Source: Panonychus citri (lineage: Eukaryota > Arthropoda > Arachnida > Trombidiformes > Tetranychidae). From it: 64,000 bases of DNA. This document shows, in pieces, positions 11,126-22,228 of this stretch (the stretch's first letter is position 1; every line of letters starts with the position of its first letter). The stretch lies in the NCBI RefSeq assembly GCF_014898815.1, contig NW_026515505.1, forward strand, positions 929,818-993,817, in the 5' to 3' direction. A program made the position numbers and the translations under genes. The notes under the pieces are model-generated. The model worked only from the letters and a program-made list of their open reading frames with translations. It was not told the DNA's origin and did no database searches.

Positions 11126-12087
11126 TTTCGAAATCAATGAAATGAAACAAATGAAAAAGTTTGCGAGAAAACTTTGGATTGATTTATTTATAGGGAAGAT
11201 TAAAATTAATCTATTTTTCTTTAATCATCCTCAAAGCCCTCGAGCAATGAAAAATATGCTTATTTCTTTATCTTCATTCAGATAAATGCGATCAACCAGA
11301 TCAATTATACTTTCAAGTTCGAACTTTTTTCTCATTCTTTCGACAAACTTTTAATAACACGAATTAAAGACAACAATTGTCTCTTATTCACCCGCGGTTA
11401 CTATGGAAACCGAATAAGCGGCAAATACAAATGGAGAGAAAATAAAATTTTCTATTCTACGAGCGAGATCTGTCGGTAGAATTTAATACTAACCCAGAAT
11501 ATTTTTTTCTCTCGTTAACTGTTGATGTTTTTTTGTTAATTCTGATTGTGATTAACTAATTGTCTATTTTTAGTTGATCTCCTTTTTTGTATAATATTTG
11601 TTTATCTATTTAATGGCTATTCAATTACCTGCTGTTGGTAGTTAATTTATTTTCTATTAAACAATTGATTGATTTTCTTTTTCTAAGGTATGTTACATTT
11701 GTGTTTCTTTTTCTTTTTCAATTTCTTATTATTCTCTATATGAGATTTTTTTCTTTTTCTGTTTCATATTACATTTGATGATTAAGATTAGTTAAGTTTA
11801 CAGCTGGTTTGCTTGATCATCATATTTGTTAATCATCAGCTATCAGATCATCACCAACATCATCTTGTTGAGAACATTGTGAATCTAATCAATTGTGTTT
11901 GCTAAATGTGCTATCTTGTTACTATCTAGTGATTTCTTAGTTTCTCTCACACTTTTTTCTCCTTTTTTTCTTCTGTTGTTGGAATAGATTTGGTATTTTT
12001 CATTTCTATAGAATAGAATTTGACATTTTTTAGTTTCATTTGATTTTATTTGTAATTGTTTCTCTTTTGTGTCTCTCCAACAGATCA
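11126..12087. promoter_or_regulatory. Divergent upstream region between the secreted-gene fragment and RING-family copy 2
   Basis: The left part (to about 11371) is the reverse of the region upstream of the intact secreted gene at 24720-24976. The right part (11372-12087) repeats 4442-5158, including the GC-rich core near 11390 and the putative 5' UTR intron 11688-12083 (CTAAG|GTATGT ... CCAACAG). The region therefore joins two upstream modules that recur in the block. A bidirectional promoter is plausible but inferred. Confidence 0.5.
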
Positions 12088-13911
12088 ATGAATTTTTTCA
12101 AGAAATTTTATCTCCCATCATCTAAACCTTTAAGTGAAAATGGTTCTGGTGGTGATTGTGAAAATGGCGAAGTTGGTGAAGAAGAGATTGATTCCAATCG
12201 GGACATTTGCTCGCCTTTCAAACGAACCTTTCTGAGTCCAACTCTATTTGTTGATTCATCGGCTGCAAATGATTACGTTTGTAAAATTTGTCATTTCATG
12301 GCCGTTGATCCATTGGAACATGTACCTGGACCCAATGTCACCTGTTCTAATATTTTCTGTCTCCCTTGTGTAAAAACCTATTCCACTTCTGGTTTAGCCT
12401 CTTGTCCAGCCGAAGGATGTTTAACAAGTGGTTTTGATTGGTCATCTCTTCGTGAATTGGGAACCAGAGAGATCGCTCGTTTATCAAATTTAATGCTCAA
12501 TTGTGAATTTAAATGTTCTCAAGTTATTCCATATCGAGACTATTGGACCCATCGAGAAAAATGTCCCGCTAATCCTGATAATTTTTGCGAAATTTGTGAT
12601 TCTCCGAAAACGTGTGATACCCATAGTTGCCGAGAAGTATTCATCCAATTAAAGAAAAAGGATGAAACTCTAGTTAAAGAAAATAATCAATTAAAGGCTG
12701 AAATTGATAAATTACGTCGTGAATTGGATTCACTAAGAGGCGAAAGAGCTGAAAAAATGTCAAATGGTATCTCATCGACAACTACTTATACCCCCGAAAA
12801 TCAATCAAATCATAGTAATGACAATAACTCTGATTCTAACACACCAAACACACCAACCACTTCTTCTGGTGCTGGTACAGTTTCCACGACGAGTGAAGAC
12901 AAAAATGCTATTAAATCATCGCAAAGAACAAAAGTTGGACCACCAAAAGTAAACGGCAATAAAAATGGAAAACCTGATAATAATAATAATACAAACAGTC
13001 AACACAATTATAATAGAGATAATTGGGATTCTAAATCATCAAGTAGCCATAACAATAAGGGAATTAGAGAAAGTGAAGAAACGGGTTTCCTTCGAGGTGC
13101 AGTTCCTCAATACAAATTTCACTCTAATTGTTTTATGATTAAATCGGATCACAGTAGAATCCGATTGATATTTCATTATGGAGAAAAAAGTTACAAAATA
13201 GACGATGCCCAATCTACATTTACATTTCGCACCTTGAGGTCACTTTTACATGATATGATGAAACATGATCCAGGTATAATGTTATTGGTTCGACATCGAA
13301 TCCTTGACGATAGAGAAACCATTTCATCTTGTGGATTCAAGCCAGGATTAAATTCAATCTCTTTGGTTCCATATGATACTCCTGATTTCAATGAGCCAGG
13401 TTTCCGTTTAGGACTTTATCGTTTAAAACATGCCACCGATCCATTAGATGCCAAAAAAGTGCCACCAGGAACAATTAAACCAAATGATTTACCTTTCATT
13501 TCAAAGGAAGCGATTGACTTTTATTCAAACTCGTTGGACCCACAAATTGGCGAAAAGGATATTACATTATCTTTCCATAAAGGTGGTAAAGACGATTCAT
13601 TAGAGATCAAAGTGAAACGCGACCAGACCATCGGATCGATTAGATCAATGGTCGATTACATGATCGAAGGTGGTTGCGGTAAAATGATGCATATAACCCA
13701 CCAGTTGATCAGAGACGACATGACCGTTAGACAATACGGAATAGGATTTGGAACTGTTGATATAACCCTTTTACCGGCCTCATTTCCTATCGACCTGGAT
13801 AAGACTCGAACATTACACTTAATACGTTTCAGGAATAACGGGAAAATGAGTAAAAAGTTTACAGGAAAATTGAAAAGTCGAACCAATTCCATGGCCTCTT
13901 TGGTTTTGTAA
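12088..13911 (+). CDS. RING / TRAF-type zinc finger / coiled coil / ubiquitin-like protein, full-length family member
   Basis: The CDS gives 607 aa in one coding exon; the ATG at 12088 lies four bases after a strong acceptor, so I prefer it to the in-frame ATG at 12040 inside the putative intron. A RING-like finger spans residues 65-111 (C65, C68, C86, C91, C94, C106, C111); the usual histidine appears replaced (CSNIFCLPC). A TRAF/SIAH-type finger follows (C139, C143, H155, C159), then CEICD, a coiled coil at about 185-225, an Asn/Ser-rich linker, and a C-terminal half with two segments resembling ubiquitin-like folds (about 362-440 and 500-580). The RING-ZnF layout recalls TRAF proteins and the RAG1 N-terminal region, suggesting E3 ubiquitin-ligase activity, but family and substrate are unknown. 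It sits in the spacer of the palindrome and is the only copy joining all modules. Confidence 0.75.
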   Translation: MNFFKKFYLPSSKPLSENGSGGDCENGEVGEEEIDSNRDICSPFKRTFLSPTLFVDSSAANDYVCKICHFMAVDPLEHVPGPNVTCSNIFCLPCVKTYSTSGLASCPAEGCLTSGFDWSSLRELGTREIARLSNLMLNCEFKCSQVIPYRDYWTHREKCPANPDNFCEICDSPKTCDTHSCREVFIQLKKKDETLVKENNQLKAEIDKLRRELDSLRGERAEKMSNGISSTTTYTPENQSNHSNDNNSDSNTPNTPTTSSGAGTVSTTSEDKNAIKSSQRTKVGPPKVNGNKNGKPDNNNNTNSQHNYNRDNWDSKSSSSHNNKGIRESEETGFLRGAVPQYKFHSNCFMIKSDHSRIRLIFHYGEKSYKIDDAQSTFTFRTLRSLLHDMMKHDPGIMLLVRHRILDDRETISSCGFKPGLNSISLVPYDTPDFNEPGFRLGLYRLKHATDPLDAKKVPPGTIKPNDLPFISKEAIDFYSNSLDPQIGEKDITLSFHKGGKDDSLEIKVKRDQTIGSIRSMVDYMIEGGCGKMMHITHQLIRDDMTVRQYGIGFGTVDITLLPASFPIDLDKTRTLHLIRFRNNGKMSKKFTGKLKSRTNSMASLVL

Positions 13912-14024
13912 TCCTTTTTACAATTAACGGATTTAAAAGCAGAAAAGTTTCCATTTCGGCAATAATTAACTTTATATCAACAATCCCATATAATATATGC
14001 TTTGTCTGTTGATCAAATTTACCA

Positions 14025-17000
14025 ATTCCTTATTAATGGTATATATTTAAATTTGATCAACTATCTCAGGTATTACAATATAATCTAAATTAATTGTAAT
14101 ATATATTCACAATATTTAGGTATAAAATCAACATATGATTGATTTGCTCAACTAATTACGCAGCTAATTAGTTAACCTTAAAGATAAAATTACAAGCAAG
14201 TAGTATGCAAAATATTCATAATTCTTGTTAATTGTTGCTGCTAAAAGAGAGAGAAAGAGAGAGAGAGAAAAGGTAAAATTAATTGTTATCTTATATGTTT
14301 ACACTAAAAACATTCATCTAAATGCAATTGTACTAATCAAAATGATCAATGATGTACCAAAAATCATCATTGATTTACCATAAGTGAAAAATGATCTCTC
14401 ATTTATCTAAAAATCTTTTGTGATTAGTTAATTAATAACCCCTAATTAACAATCATTTCAACAGCCCAACAGTATCAAAAGACAAAAGTAAAAACATCAA
14501 CAATTAATATTTACTTTCTCAGAGCTTAATTATCATCAATGAATTAATCAACAAAACAAAGAAAAGTGTTGAAAATGATTAAACTGATTATCACAAACAA
14601 AAACAACCCAAAATCTTGATCATTATAAAACGAAAAACAAATTTGATTTCTATGAATTACTTTATTTTTCAATCGATTTAATCATATCGATTAACTAATC
14701 AAAGTGTAAAACAATTAACAGATAAACAATTAATACATTTGAACTTGTCAATTTGTGCAAATATTTAAAATAAAAAGAAAATTAAATCTGATTAACAAAC
14801 AATAAACTCATCGGAAGTCAAATCAGCTGATTAGATTAATTATTTGACCAAGAATTTGACAATAAACAATCAACAATTAACTCACTTAATTGTCTCTTTC
14901 ACAGTAACTACTTTTTGATTGATTGATTGTGATTCAATTCAACTTAATTAGTTGAATCATTTTTGATACTTGGATATGAAAAGCTGATTAAATTGAGATA
15001 ATAAACTTTAGTTGTTTTTTAATAGTAACAATTAAATATCAATTTTCTAGATTTAATTTAAAGTTTCATTTTTCTTGATTATTGATTAACAATTCTGAAA
15101 GGTAAATATAATTTTCAAGGTTTAACATAATTAAGATAATAGTTATTGTAAATATGAGGATGTGTTGGTATTATTGATTAATTAATAACTGATAACAGGT
15201 GGTTCTAGATGATGATAGTTAATAATAGAAGTTGATTTGGTTAATAGAATGTAAAAGAATAACAATTAACTGGATCAATAACATAAACAATTAATCTTTT
15301 AACACTAGTGATTGATTTAAAAGAGGATTCAGTTAATTGGCTTGGTATTATGATTTAGGAAAATCATTTGTCTTTGATTTATCAGGAAATTTGGATTAAC
15401 AATCAAGATGATTAAATCTTTGATATTGATACTCGTTTTCTTTGACTGGATTAACGTTTTGACAAGATTATGATGACGATTATAATTAAAGATGAAAATC
15501 TTTCGGTAGTAACTCGATTGTTGATTATGAAATTGTCGCCAATGACACTTGTTGAATATAATGTCATCTTCTGCGTATCTTATTGGAGGAAAAAATTCTT
15601 ATTCTTCTAATGATCATGATTAATGATAATGATGATGAGGAGAGGGTTAATTAGGTCTCGAACATGAGTCGCTGGTAATGAGAAAGTGTTTCGTTAATTG
15701 GTAAATGAAGTCCAAACTCGAGGGCGACAAGAACAGTGAACTCGATTGAAAACAAATCCTTTCGATCAACTCTAAATGTATTTTCAATTTTCTGCAATAA
15801 AAAACAAATAACAAAGACAATTAGTTGAGAAAATCATTTGAACAATTGTTAAGATTGATCAGCATTCAAATAAATACTGTCAAAATTTGATTGTGACTAA
15901 ATTTCACGAAGCAATAATATAATTTAGCTCAAGGTTAATTCAATATTTTGACTCATTTTTTATTTAAAAAAAAACAATTGAGGTTTTAATTGTTGATGCG
16001 ATTTTCTAGTTTATTTTAGTCTCTTCCTTGTATTTCATGACATTGGGTCATGATTAGTGTTAATTATGTGAATTGAAGTCGCTAATTTTGAATTATTGCC
16101 AATAAAGAGTAACAATCTAATAAATGTTGGTTAAATATTTTTACTCCTTCTTCACTAATGAGTAATTGATTTATACTGAATCAAACACAATCAAAGATAT
16201 GATTTTATCAATAGGTAATTGTAAGATTGTTATAATTTTAAGATTGTAACATTGATAATTATGAAAGTAAAGGGTTGAGAGAGAGATAGAGATTTAATTT
16301 ACCTCAATCAATTTTTTTAATTCTACTCCTTTGACATCGTTTAATTTAGCAGAGAGAAGTAAACAAGCACCAGCACAAAGTTTACGATTCTGTTTGTTAA
16401 TCAACAATTTAAGAATCAATTTCTCAAAGTAAACATAAGCTTGAGCCACCGTTAGATAATCAATGTTACCCTAGAATAAGATAATAAGGAAGAAGATAAA
16501 TCAAAAAGAAATCAGTTAATGATCATGATTAGTGAATGATGATAAAATAGAAAACAATAATAGTAATAATAATAATAATAGTTTATGATCACGTCTAATT
16601 GTGATTGTTTATTTTTGGTAAGAAAATAACCAAAAACAAATCACTTAAAACGATATTTCTAGATTTTCATCAACAATCAAAAACAATTAACTAATCATCT
16701 AAATGTAATAGAAAAAGTCAACAGTTTTCCCTCCAAAATAAAATGTAAACCAACCATAACTGGTAATTAGAAAATCATGTTGATTGTTGATGCAAATTAA
16801 CTATTTAATTGATTGTTCTCACCTCGTGTTTGGCAATTTTACACATGTCTCTTTTAAGACTTCGCATCTTACTCAATGTTAATTGAATATAAGGAAATCT
16901 TTCTCTAAATTTTTCATTCAATTCCTTCTTGAGATCCGATGGTTTGACATAATTAATTATTGAAGTCTAATTAGGAAAGAGAGAAAGAGAGAGGATTAAT

Positions 17001-18852
17001 GAGTTAGACTTTGATCAAAGTAAACAAATTGTTGATGATAGAATTTAATTGTTATTGTGCTTACCAAGTAGGATGGAAAATCTAATAAAGTACTGTGTTT
17101 ACCAGTAATTAATTCTGGATCATCAAGAATATCAGGATTGTACTTGAGGAGAGTTGTTGGGTACCCATGGTATTGATGTTTGTCTCTTAATAGATTTGAT
17201 TCAGAGTCATTTAATACCGAAGGAGCCGTTATCTGATGTAATAGGTGATAATGATTATTTCCAATTGATTGTTTACCAGGATAGGCAACCGCTGAATCGT
17301 AAGAGATACAACGATTAACAAAATTGTGTTCAGCTGCGTGAATTTTAGCCTTCTTCCCATGGATTAATTTAATTGTTGGGCTAAGTAAATTTGAATAAGA
17401 TACTTCTTGGCCATCCATTGGTTTCTCATAGCCAACAATACAAATTGATTCATAAGGATCTGAACCATCAGCGATTGTTGATAATTGACGAGCACCAGTA
17501 TGTCGTCGTTTATTGATTAAATCTTGTTTAATTTGACTGTAATGGAAGCAAAGTGAATTAAAATGATTAGATAATCAAAATATAATATTGGATTAGAATT
17601 ATTGTTGAGAAGATTCATCAGTCTACCTGTTAATTGTGCTATTGGATTTCCTTGAAAAAGGGATGTACGAAAATAAGGCAACCGGAGCCCGTTTGGAGGC
17701 AACAAACACGATCTTCTCATTTTGAACTGTTTGTTCCTTCAGTGAATGCTGAAAGCGAACCTGATGTCGCGTTGTCTCAGTGATTGTTTTATTAGAATTC
17801 AGAGGTATATCGTTTCCACCTCGATTCACAGAACCATTTCTTGATCGGTGAGATTGTTGAGTAACAATTGATGCTGTGAGAGAGAAAGGTAAGTGAAAAG
17901 ATGACAAGATTAGATTAGAGAGAGAAGAGAGAAAAAATTATCTCTTAATGCAGAGAAATGTATCTAAATGTATTAATTAATTAACTAGGGTACGTACATT
18001 TGCTTTCACAGCTATTCAACTGGTGGTTTAAGATACTTGATGATGATAAATTGTGTCGACTGCGTTTGCAGCTACCAACTGATGATAAAACACCGCGAGT
18101 ATCCCTGTTGAGGTGGAAGGAGAAATGAGAATATAAGACAAAATGGATTAGAAAAAAAATGAGAAAAATCTTTAAACAAACACTTGATAGAGAAAAAAAC
18201 ACATGAAAGAAGAGAGAGAAGGTTAAATGATCTAGAGAGAGAGAGAGAAGAGAAAAATACTCACTCGTCACCATTTTCATTCGATATTCGGACTTCTTTT
18301 GAGGAACAGTGTTGACCAAGTGGTAATGAGCAACTTTGTCTTCGTGATTGAGAGGGTGAGACATCATTGAGTTCACCATTTTCATCTAGGATTCCGAGTT
18401 TTCCTGAGCCAATGTCAGAATAACCGTTTACATGACCTGAACCACCAAAGGTTAAACTGTTACCATGTAACCGTTTCTCAGTTGATTGCTTATAATCTTG
18501 TTGATAGGATTTATTGACCGATTGAAGTGGTAACCGCAAATGTTGGAGGTGTGATGATGAAGATGATGATGTTGTTGAGTCAAATGGATGATGATGATGT
18601 TCAGAAAAGCCTGATGATGGTAACAAAGAGGCTGTGGTGTCTTGCTGAGGGTCAGTTGTTGGTGTTGATGGAAATGGTGGTTGAAGAAAATTTGATTTAT
18701 TTGGATAAGATGATGAATATGTTGCGTCCAAATAATTGTCACGAATTACGAAAGGGGCCAATTTAGTGTCCCGATGAGTACCATCCAATGATATGTTGGA
18801 AAGGAAAGTGATTGCTGCTAACCTTCTCCTTGATTCTTGTCTTTTGAGAACC
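14025..18852 (-). repeat. Right arm of the large inverted repeat
   Basis: This arm mirrors 6415-10932. It contains the intact CABLES gene and, at 14025-15650, the gene-less AT-rich arm DNA, in which I see no coding signal. It retains the 326 bp missing from the left arm. An inner stretch (about 14216-14462) occurs a third time at 25326-25590. Spacer between arms: 10933-14024. Confidence 0.93.
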
Positions 18853-18860
18853 GTTGCCAT
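15651..18860 (-). CDS. CABLES: CABLES (Cdk5 and Abl enzyme substrate), intact copy
   Basis: Seven exons join in frame: 18265-18860, 17998-18104, 17627-17873, 17065-17536, 16823-16966, 16303-16470 and 15651-15791, giving 624 aa. The N-terminus has RRRLAAITFLSNISLDG, the conserved CABLES motif. A Ser/His/Gln-rich region follows. The C-terminal part is the cyclin-box-like domain: LDFPSYLTSIINYVKPSDLK, TLSKMRSLKRDM, AYVYFEKLILK, NKQNRKLCAGACLLLSAK and VLVALEFGLHLP, all close to vertebrate CABLES1/2. CABLES proteins link cyclin-dependent kinases to Abl-type and Wee1 tyrosine kinases in cell-cycle and neuronal signalling. Introns 1 and 6 contain CT tracts on the coding strand. The whole gene lies in the right arm of the palindrome and is the only copy with an intact start. 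Confidence 0.92.
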
Positions 18861-19454
18861 CAAATGGATACACAGAACCAGAAGATTATTGTATCAACAG
18901 AAGGGAAGAGAAAGAGAGAAGAGAAAAACAGAAAAGAAACAAATGTAAATTCTATTTTTTTAATTGTTTCCACTGATTAAAAGAAAATCAATTTGTGAAG
19001 AAAATGGTGATTATCAGATGAAGAACAGAAAATAAGAAAAAATCAATAATTCTAAAGAGAGAAGAGCAAAAAGATCTTCTTGCTCTCTCGGTAAACTGAA
19101 CTCAAATGAGAATAATTTTTCTTCCTCAAAAAGCTTCTTTTCTCTCTCTCTCTCTCTCTTTCTATTTTCTCTTTCGAATTTCTTTCTCTCTGCTTATCTT
19201 CTCAACTGTTATATTAATCATCATCATCTTTCATTCGTTTTCCAGTCATTCTCAGTGAAGAAAACAGTTGATACTCCAAATCGACCATGAAAACTGTTCC
19301 GAGTGGTCGTTTTGAGAATTCATTTTTTTTCATCAATTAATTTCTTCTTGTCGTTACAATTTAAACCGGTTTATTACAATTGTTTTGACTTTGAATGACA
19401 ATTTAGTGAATTGACAGTTGATATTATTGCTTATTGTTTACATTTGTTGTTGTG
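18861..19454. other. CABLES 5' flank / putative 5' UTR
   Basis: No coding exon is visible. GA-rich on the plus strand up to about 19100, with a TC tract at 19140-19160. This region lies outside the palindrome arm, so the left CABLES copy lacks it. Confidence 0.5.
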
Positions 19455-20462
19455 TCATTTTTGTTTATTAGGGAATTTGTTTTGATTAAATGTCCAAAGT
19501 GGTTTAATGATGTTGTTACAATGTGATTGTTTTGGTCTCAGGTTATTTAATTGATCTGATAGGCTTTGAGATGAACGTAAGGTGATTTTTGAGCGTTCTG
19601 ATGATGAGGCCAATTGATGCCGAAGTCTAAATCTATCAGGTGGTTTAGAGAAATCGAAATCATTTTGATATTTAGCTTGTTTCGACGAGCCGCTTGTGGT
19701 TCTCAGGGAATGAATTTCTTTCTTGAGAGATGACACCCGTTTCGCCCACTTCTCATGAGTGATCTGAATTGTCGATGAGATACCATTTGACATTTTTTCA
19801 GCTCTTTCGCCTCTTAGTGAATCCAATTCACGACGTAATTTATCAATTTCAGCCTTTAATTGATTATTTTCTTTAACTAGAGTTTCATCCTTTTTCTTTA
19901 ATTGGATGAATACTTCTCGGCAACTATGGGTATCACACGTTTTCGGAGAATCACAAATTTCGCAAAAATTATCAGGATTAGCGGGACATTTTTCTCGATG
20001 GGTCCAATAGTCTCGATATGGAATAACTTGAGAACATTTAAATTCACAATTGAGCATTAAATTTGATAAACGAGCGATCTCTCTGGTTCCCAATTCACGA
20101 AGAGATGACCAATCAAAACCACTTGTTAAACATCCTTCGGCTGGACAAGAGGCTAAACCAGAAGTGGAATAGGTTTTGACACAAGGGAGACAGAAAATAT
20201 TAGAACAGGTGACATTGGGTCCAGGTACATGTTCCAATGGATCAACGGCCATGAAATGACAAATTTTACAAACATAATCATTTGCAGCCGATGAATCAAC
20301 AAATAAAGTTGGACTCAGGAAGGTTCGTTTGAAAGGCGAGCAAATGTCCCGATTAGAATCAATCTCTTCTTCACCAACTTCGCCATTTTCACAATCACCA
20401 CCAGAACCATTTTCACTTAAAGGTTTAGATGATGGGAGATAAAATTTCTTGAAAAAATTCAT
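19455..20462 (-). CDS. Chimeric RING-family copy 3: family N-terminus joined to an RNF212-like C-terminus
   Basis: A single open frame of 335 aa. Residues 1 to about 231 are nearly identical to the full-length member (RING-like finger, TRAF-type finger, coiled coil, up to SNGISST). There the sequence switches in frame from TTYTPENQ of copy 2 to IQITHEKWAKRVSSLKKEIH, followed by a Ser-rich tail with SKITLRSS. That tail is the C-terminal module of the Zip3/RNF212-like gene at 21029-21871 and of the chimera at 23499-24535. The ATG again follows a CAG four bases upstream. The upstream region is shortened: only about 100 bases of family 5' sequence remain before fragment 20581-20820. Expression is uncertain; the open frame across the join argues for a real fusion. 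Confidence 0.7.
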   Translation of the reverse strand: MNFFKKFYLPSSKPLSENGSGGDCENGEVGEEEIDSNRDICSPFKRTFLSPTLFVDSSAANDYVCKICHFMAVDPLEHVPGPNVTCSNIFCLPCVKTYSTSGLASCPAEGCLTSGFDWSSLRELGTREIARLSNLMLNCEFKCSQVIPYRDYWTHREKCPANPDNFCEICDSPKTCDTHSCREVFIQLKKKDETLVKENNQLKAEIDKLRRELDSLRGERAEKMSNGISSTIQITHEKWAKRVSSLKKEIHSLRTTSGSSKQAKYQNDFDFSKPPDRFRLRHQLASSSERSKITLRSSQSLSDQLNNLRPKQSHCNNIIKPLWTFNQNKFPNKQK

Positions 20463-20580
20463 TGATCTGTCGAAGAGACACAAAAGAGAAACAAATTACA
20501 AGATGATGTTGGTGATGATCTGATAGAAGATGATTAACAAATATGATGATCGAACAAACCAGCTGTAAACTTAACTAATC

Positions 20581-20820
20581 TTAATCAAATGTAATATGAA
20601 ACAGAAAAAGAAAAAAAATCTCATATAGAGAAAAACAACAAATTGAAAAAGAAACACAAATTTTACAAACATGATCATTTACAGCCGATGAATTCGCAGT
20701 TGGAATCAAATAGGTTGGTTTGAAAGAAGAGTAAATTTCTCGATTGGAATCACAATCTCCATTCTCACTCAAAGTCTTAGATGAAGGGAGATAAAATTTC
20801 TCGAAAAGACTCGTTGCCAT
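20581..20820 (-). pseudogene. RING-family N-terminal fragment (copy 4)
   Basis: The frame starts MATSLFEKFYLPSSKTLSEN and reaches VCKIC, i.e. the first 50 or so residues of the family up to the first RING cysteines, then runs into sequence matching the family's own upstream region (CATATAGAG and the GA/CT-rich bases seen near 11740 in reverse). The RING is cut after its first cysteine pair. A rearrangement relic; the sequence resembles copy 5 (GDCDSNR) more than copies 1-3. Confidence 0.7.
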
Positions 20821-21028
20821 CAAAAAGAGAACCAAATAACGCAGAAAAAAAGAGATTAATTAAACGAACAATTAGTTGATTAGGAGCAGAATTAACAGAA
20901 AAACATCAACAGTTAAATTGGCAGTTGGTGTTACGATTATTGACTAATGTTTATGTTGGTTGTTGTTTTTTATCATGGATTTGATTAAATTGTCAATGTT
21001 AATATGATTTAGTTGGTGTGGAGTTGCG

Positions 21029-21871
21029 TTAACGAATTGATCTGTAGGCTGTTATGCTTGAAGATGAGCGCAAGGTGATTTTTGAGCTTGCTGGTGAATC
21101 CAAAATGGCGTTTCTATTTACCATCGGAGTGACTGGATCCAATCGAGTTGGTTGATTGAACGAGTAGTTTTCATGGGATTGAGATTTTAACATCGATGAT
21201 GAAGGCACTTGATGACGATTCGGTCTGAATATTTCTGGTGGTCTAGAGAAATTATAATCATTTGGATAATTTGACCGTTTCAATGGATCGCTACAGCCAA
21301 TTTTACTCCTTAGAGAATGAATTTCCTTCTTCAGAGATGACACCCGTTTCTCCCATTTCTCTTGAGTGATCTGTCCTCTGGAAGCCTAAAGTATAAGAAA
21401 TAAAAAGAAAAAATCTCATTACAATCAAACCAATCAACAGAAAAGTGAAATTCTAATAAAACAAAATTCTCACCTGAGAGGTAAAATGTGCAAGTAAATT
21501 TCCTCTTTGAGCCCGTTGGAATCTCTCAATTTTGACAAGCTTTTGTAAAAGTCTCTCGATCGGCTCAAAATATGATCGTAATTCTGGTCTGATTGTTTTA
21601 TCCAAAGGTACAAATTCACAGCGACTCTTACACTTGGAGCAAAATCGATCCTTTTTAACTGAATGTGAGATGATGAGGGGAAAAAATAATAAAAAATGAT
21701 AAATTGTGATGAAAAATAAAACAATTAACCAAAGAATTAAATAGAAACAAATTACTTACTTGATTCACAACATGAAGAGCAAAAAATATGAGTACAAGAA
21801 GTGAACCAGAATTTGGTTCCATTAGGATCAGGTAAAGCAAAACACTGATTACAATGAACGAAATCAGTCAT
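21029..21871 (-). CDS. Zip3/RNF212/Vilya-like meiotic RING protein
   Basis: Three exons join in frame: 21760-21871, 21474-21658 and 21029-21385, giving 217 aa. The N-terminus is a compact RING: CNQCF, then SCTHIFCSSCC, then CSKCKSRC, with the spacing of Zip3/ZHP-3/RNF212 proteins. The RING is followed by the typical helical segment (IRPELRSYFEPIERLLQKL, then IERFQRAQRGNLLAHF), a coiled coil (QITQEKWEKRVSSLKKEIH) and a Ser-rich tail. These proteins act on synaptonemal complexes in meiotic prophase, as SUMO or ubiquitin E3 ligases that stabilise crossover intermediates; insect relatives are Vilya, Narya and Nenya. This looks like the donor of the C-terminal module found fused to the other RING family on both sides. 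Orthology within the Zip3 group cannot be settled by eye. Confidence 0.8.
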
Positions 21872-21939
21872 AATCGTGTTGTAGAATCGACTGATTATAA
21901 TAAAAGAAAATAAAGAAAAGATATTAACTCTAAACAAAC

Positions 21940-22200
21940 AAATTAGTTAATCACAATCAGAATAAACAAAAAGCCATCAACAGGTTTCAACGAGAAATAA
22001 ACAGAATCACTTCTGATTTTTTATTCCAAAAAGTTTCAATTTCGACCGACAGATGGCATTAGATTAGTTTGTTTTTAATTCGAGTTAAATAAAAGTTTAT
22101 CGAAAGAGATGAGAAAAAAGTTCGAACTTGAAGGTATAATTGATCTGATTGATCGCTTTGATCTGAATGAAAATAAAGATATAAGCATGTTTCTCATTGC
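21940..22200 (-). repeat. Duplicated upstream segment, matching 24565-24850
   Basis: About 260 bases upstream of the RNF212-like gene recur upstream of the chimera at 23499-24535, including TTAGTTAATCACAATCAGAA, the GACCGACAGATGGCATTAGA block and AGTTCGAACTTGAA. In the other copy the block continues into the promoter of the secreted gene; here it breaks off near 22200 and meets the 3' end of the ubiquitin-like gene. Confidence 0.8.
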
Positions 22201-22228
22201 TCGAACTGTCACTGCTATTCTAATAAAT

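Noticed and set aside
11885..12087. Minus-strand frame of 67 codons and the upstream in-frame ATG at 12040
   Set aside because: Both lie in the putative 5' UTR intron of RING-family copy 2; the ATG at 12088 after the acceptor is conserved in all copies.
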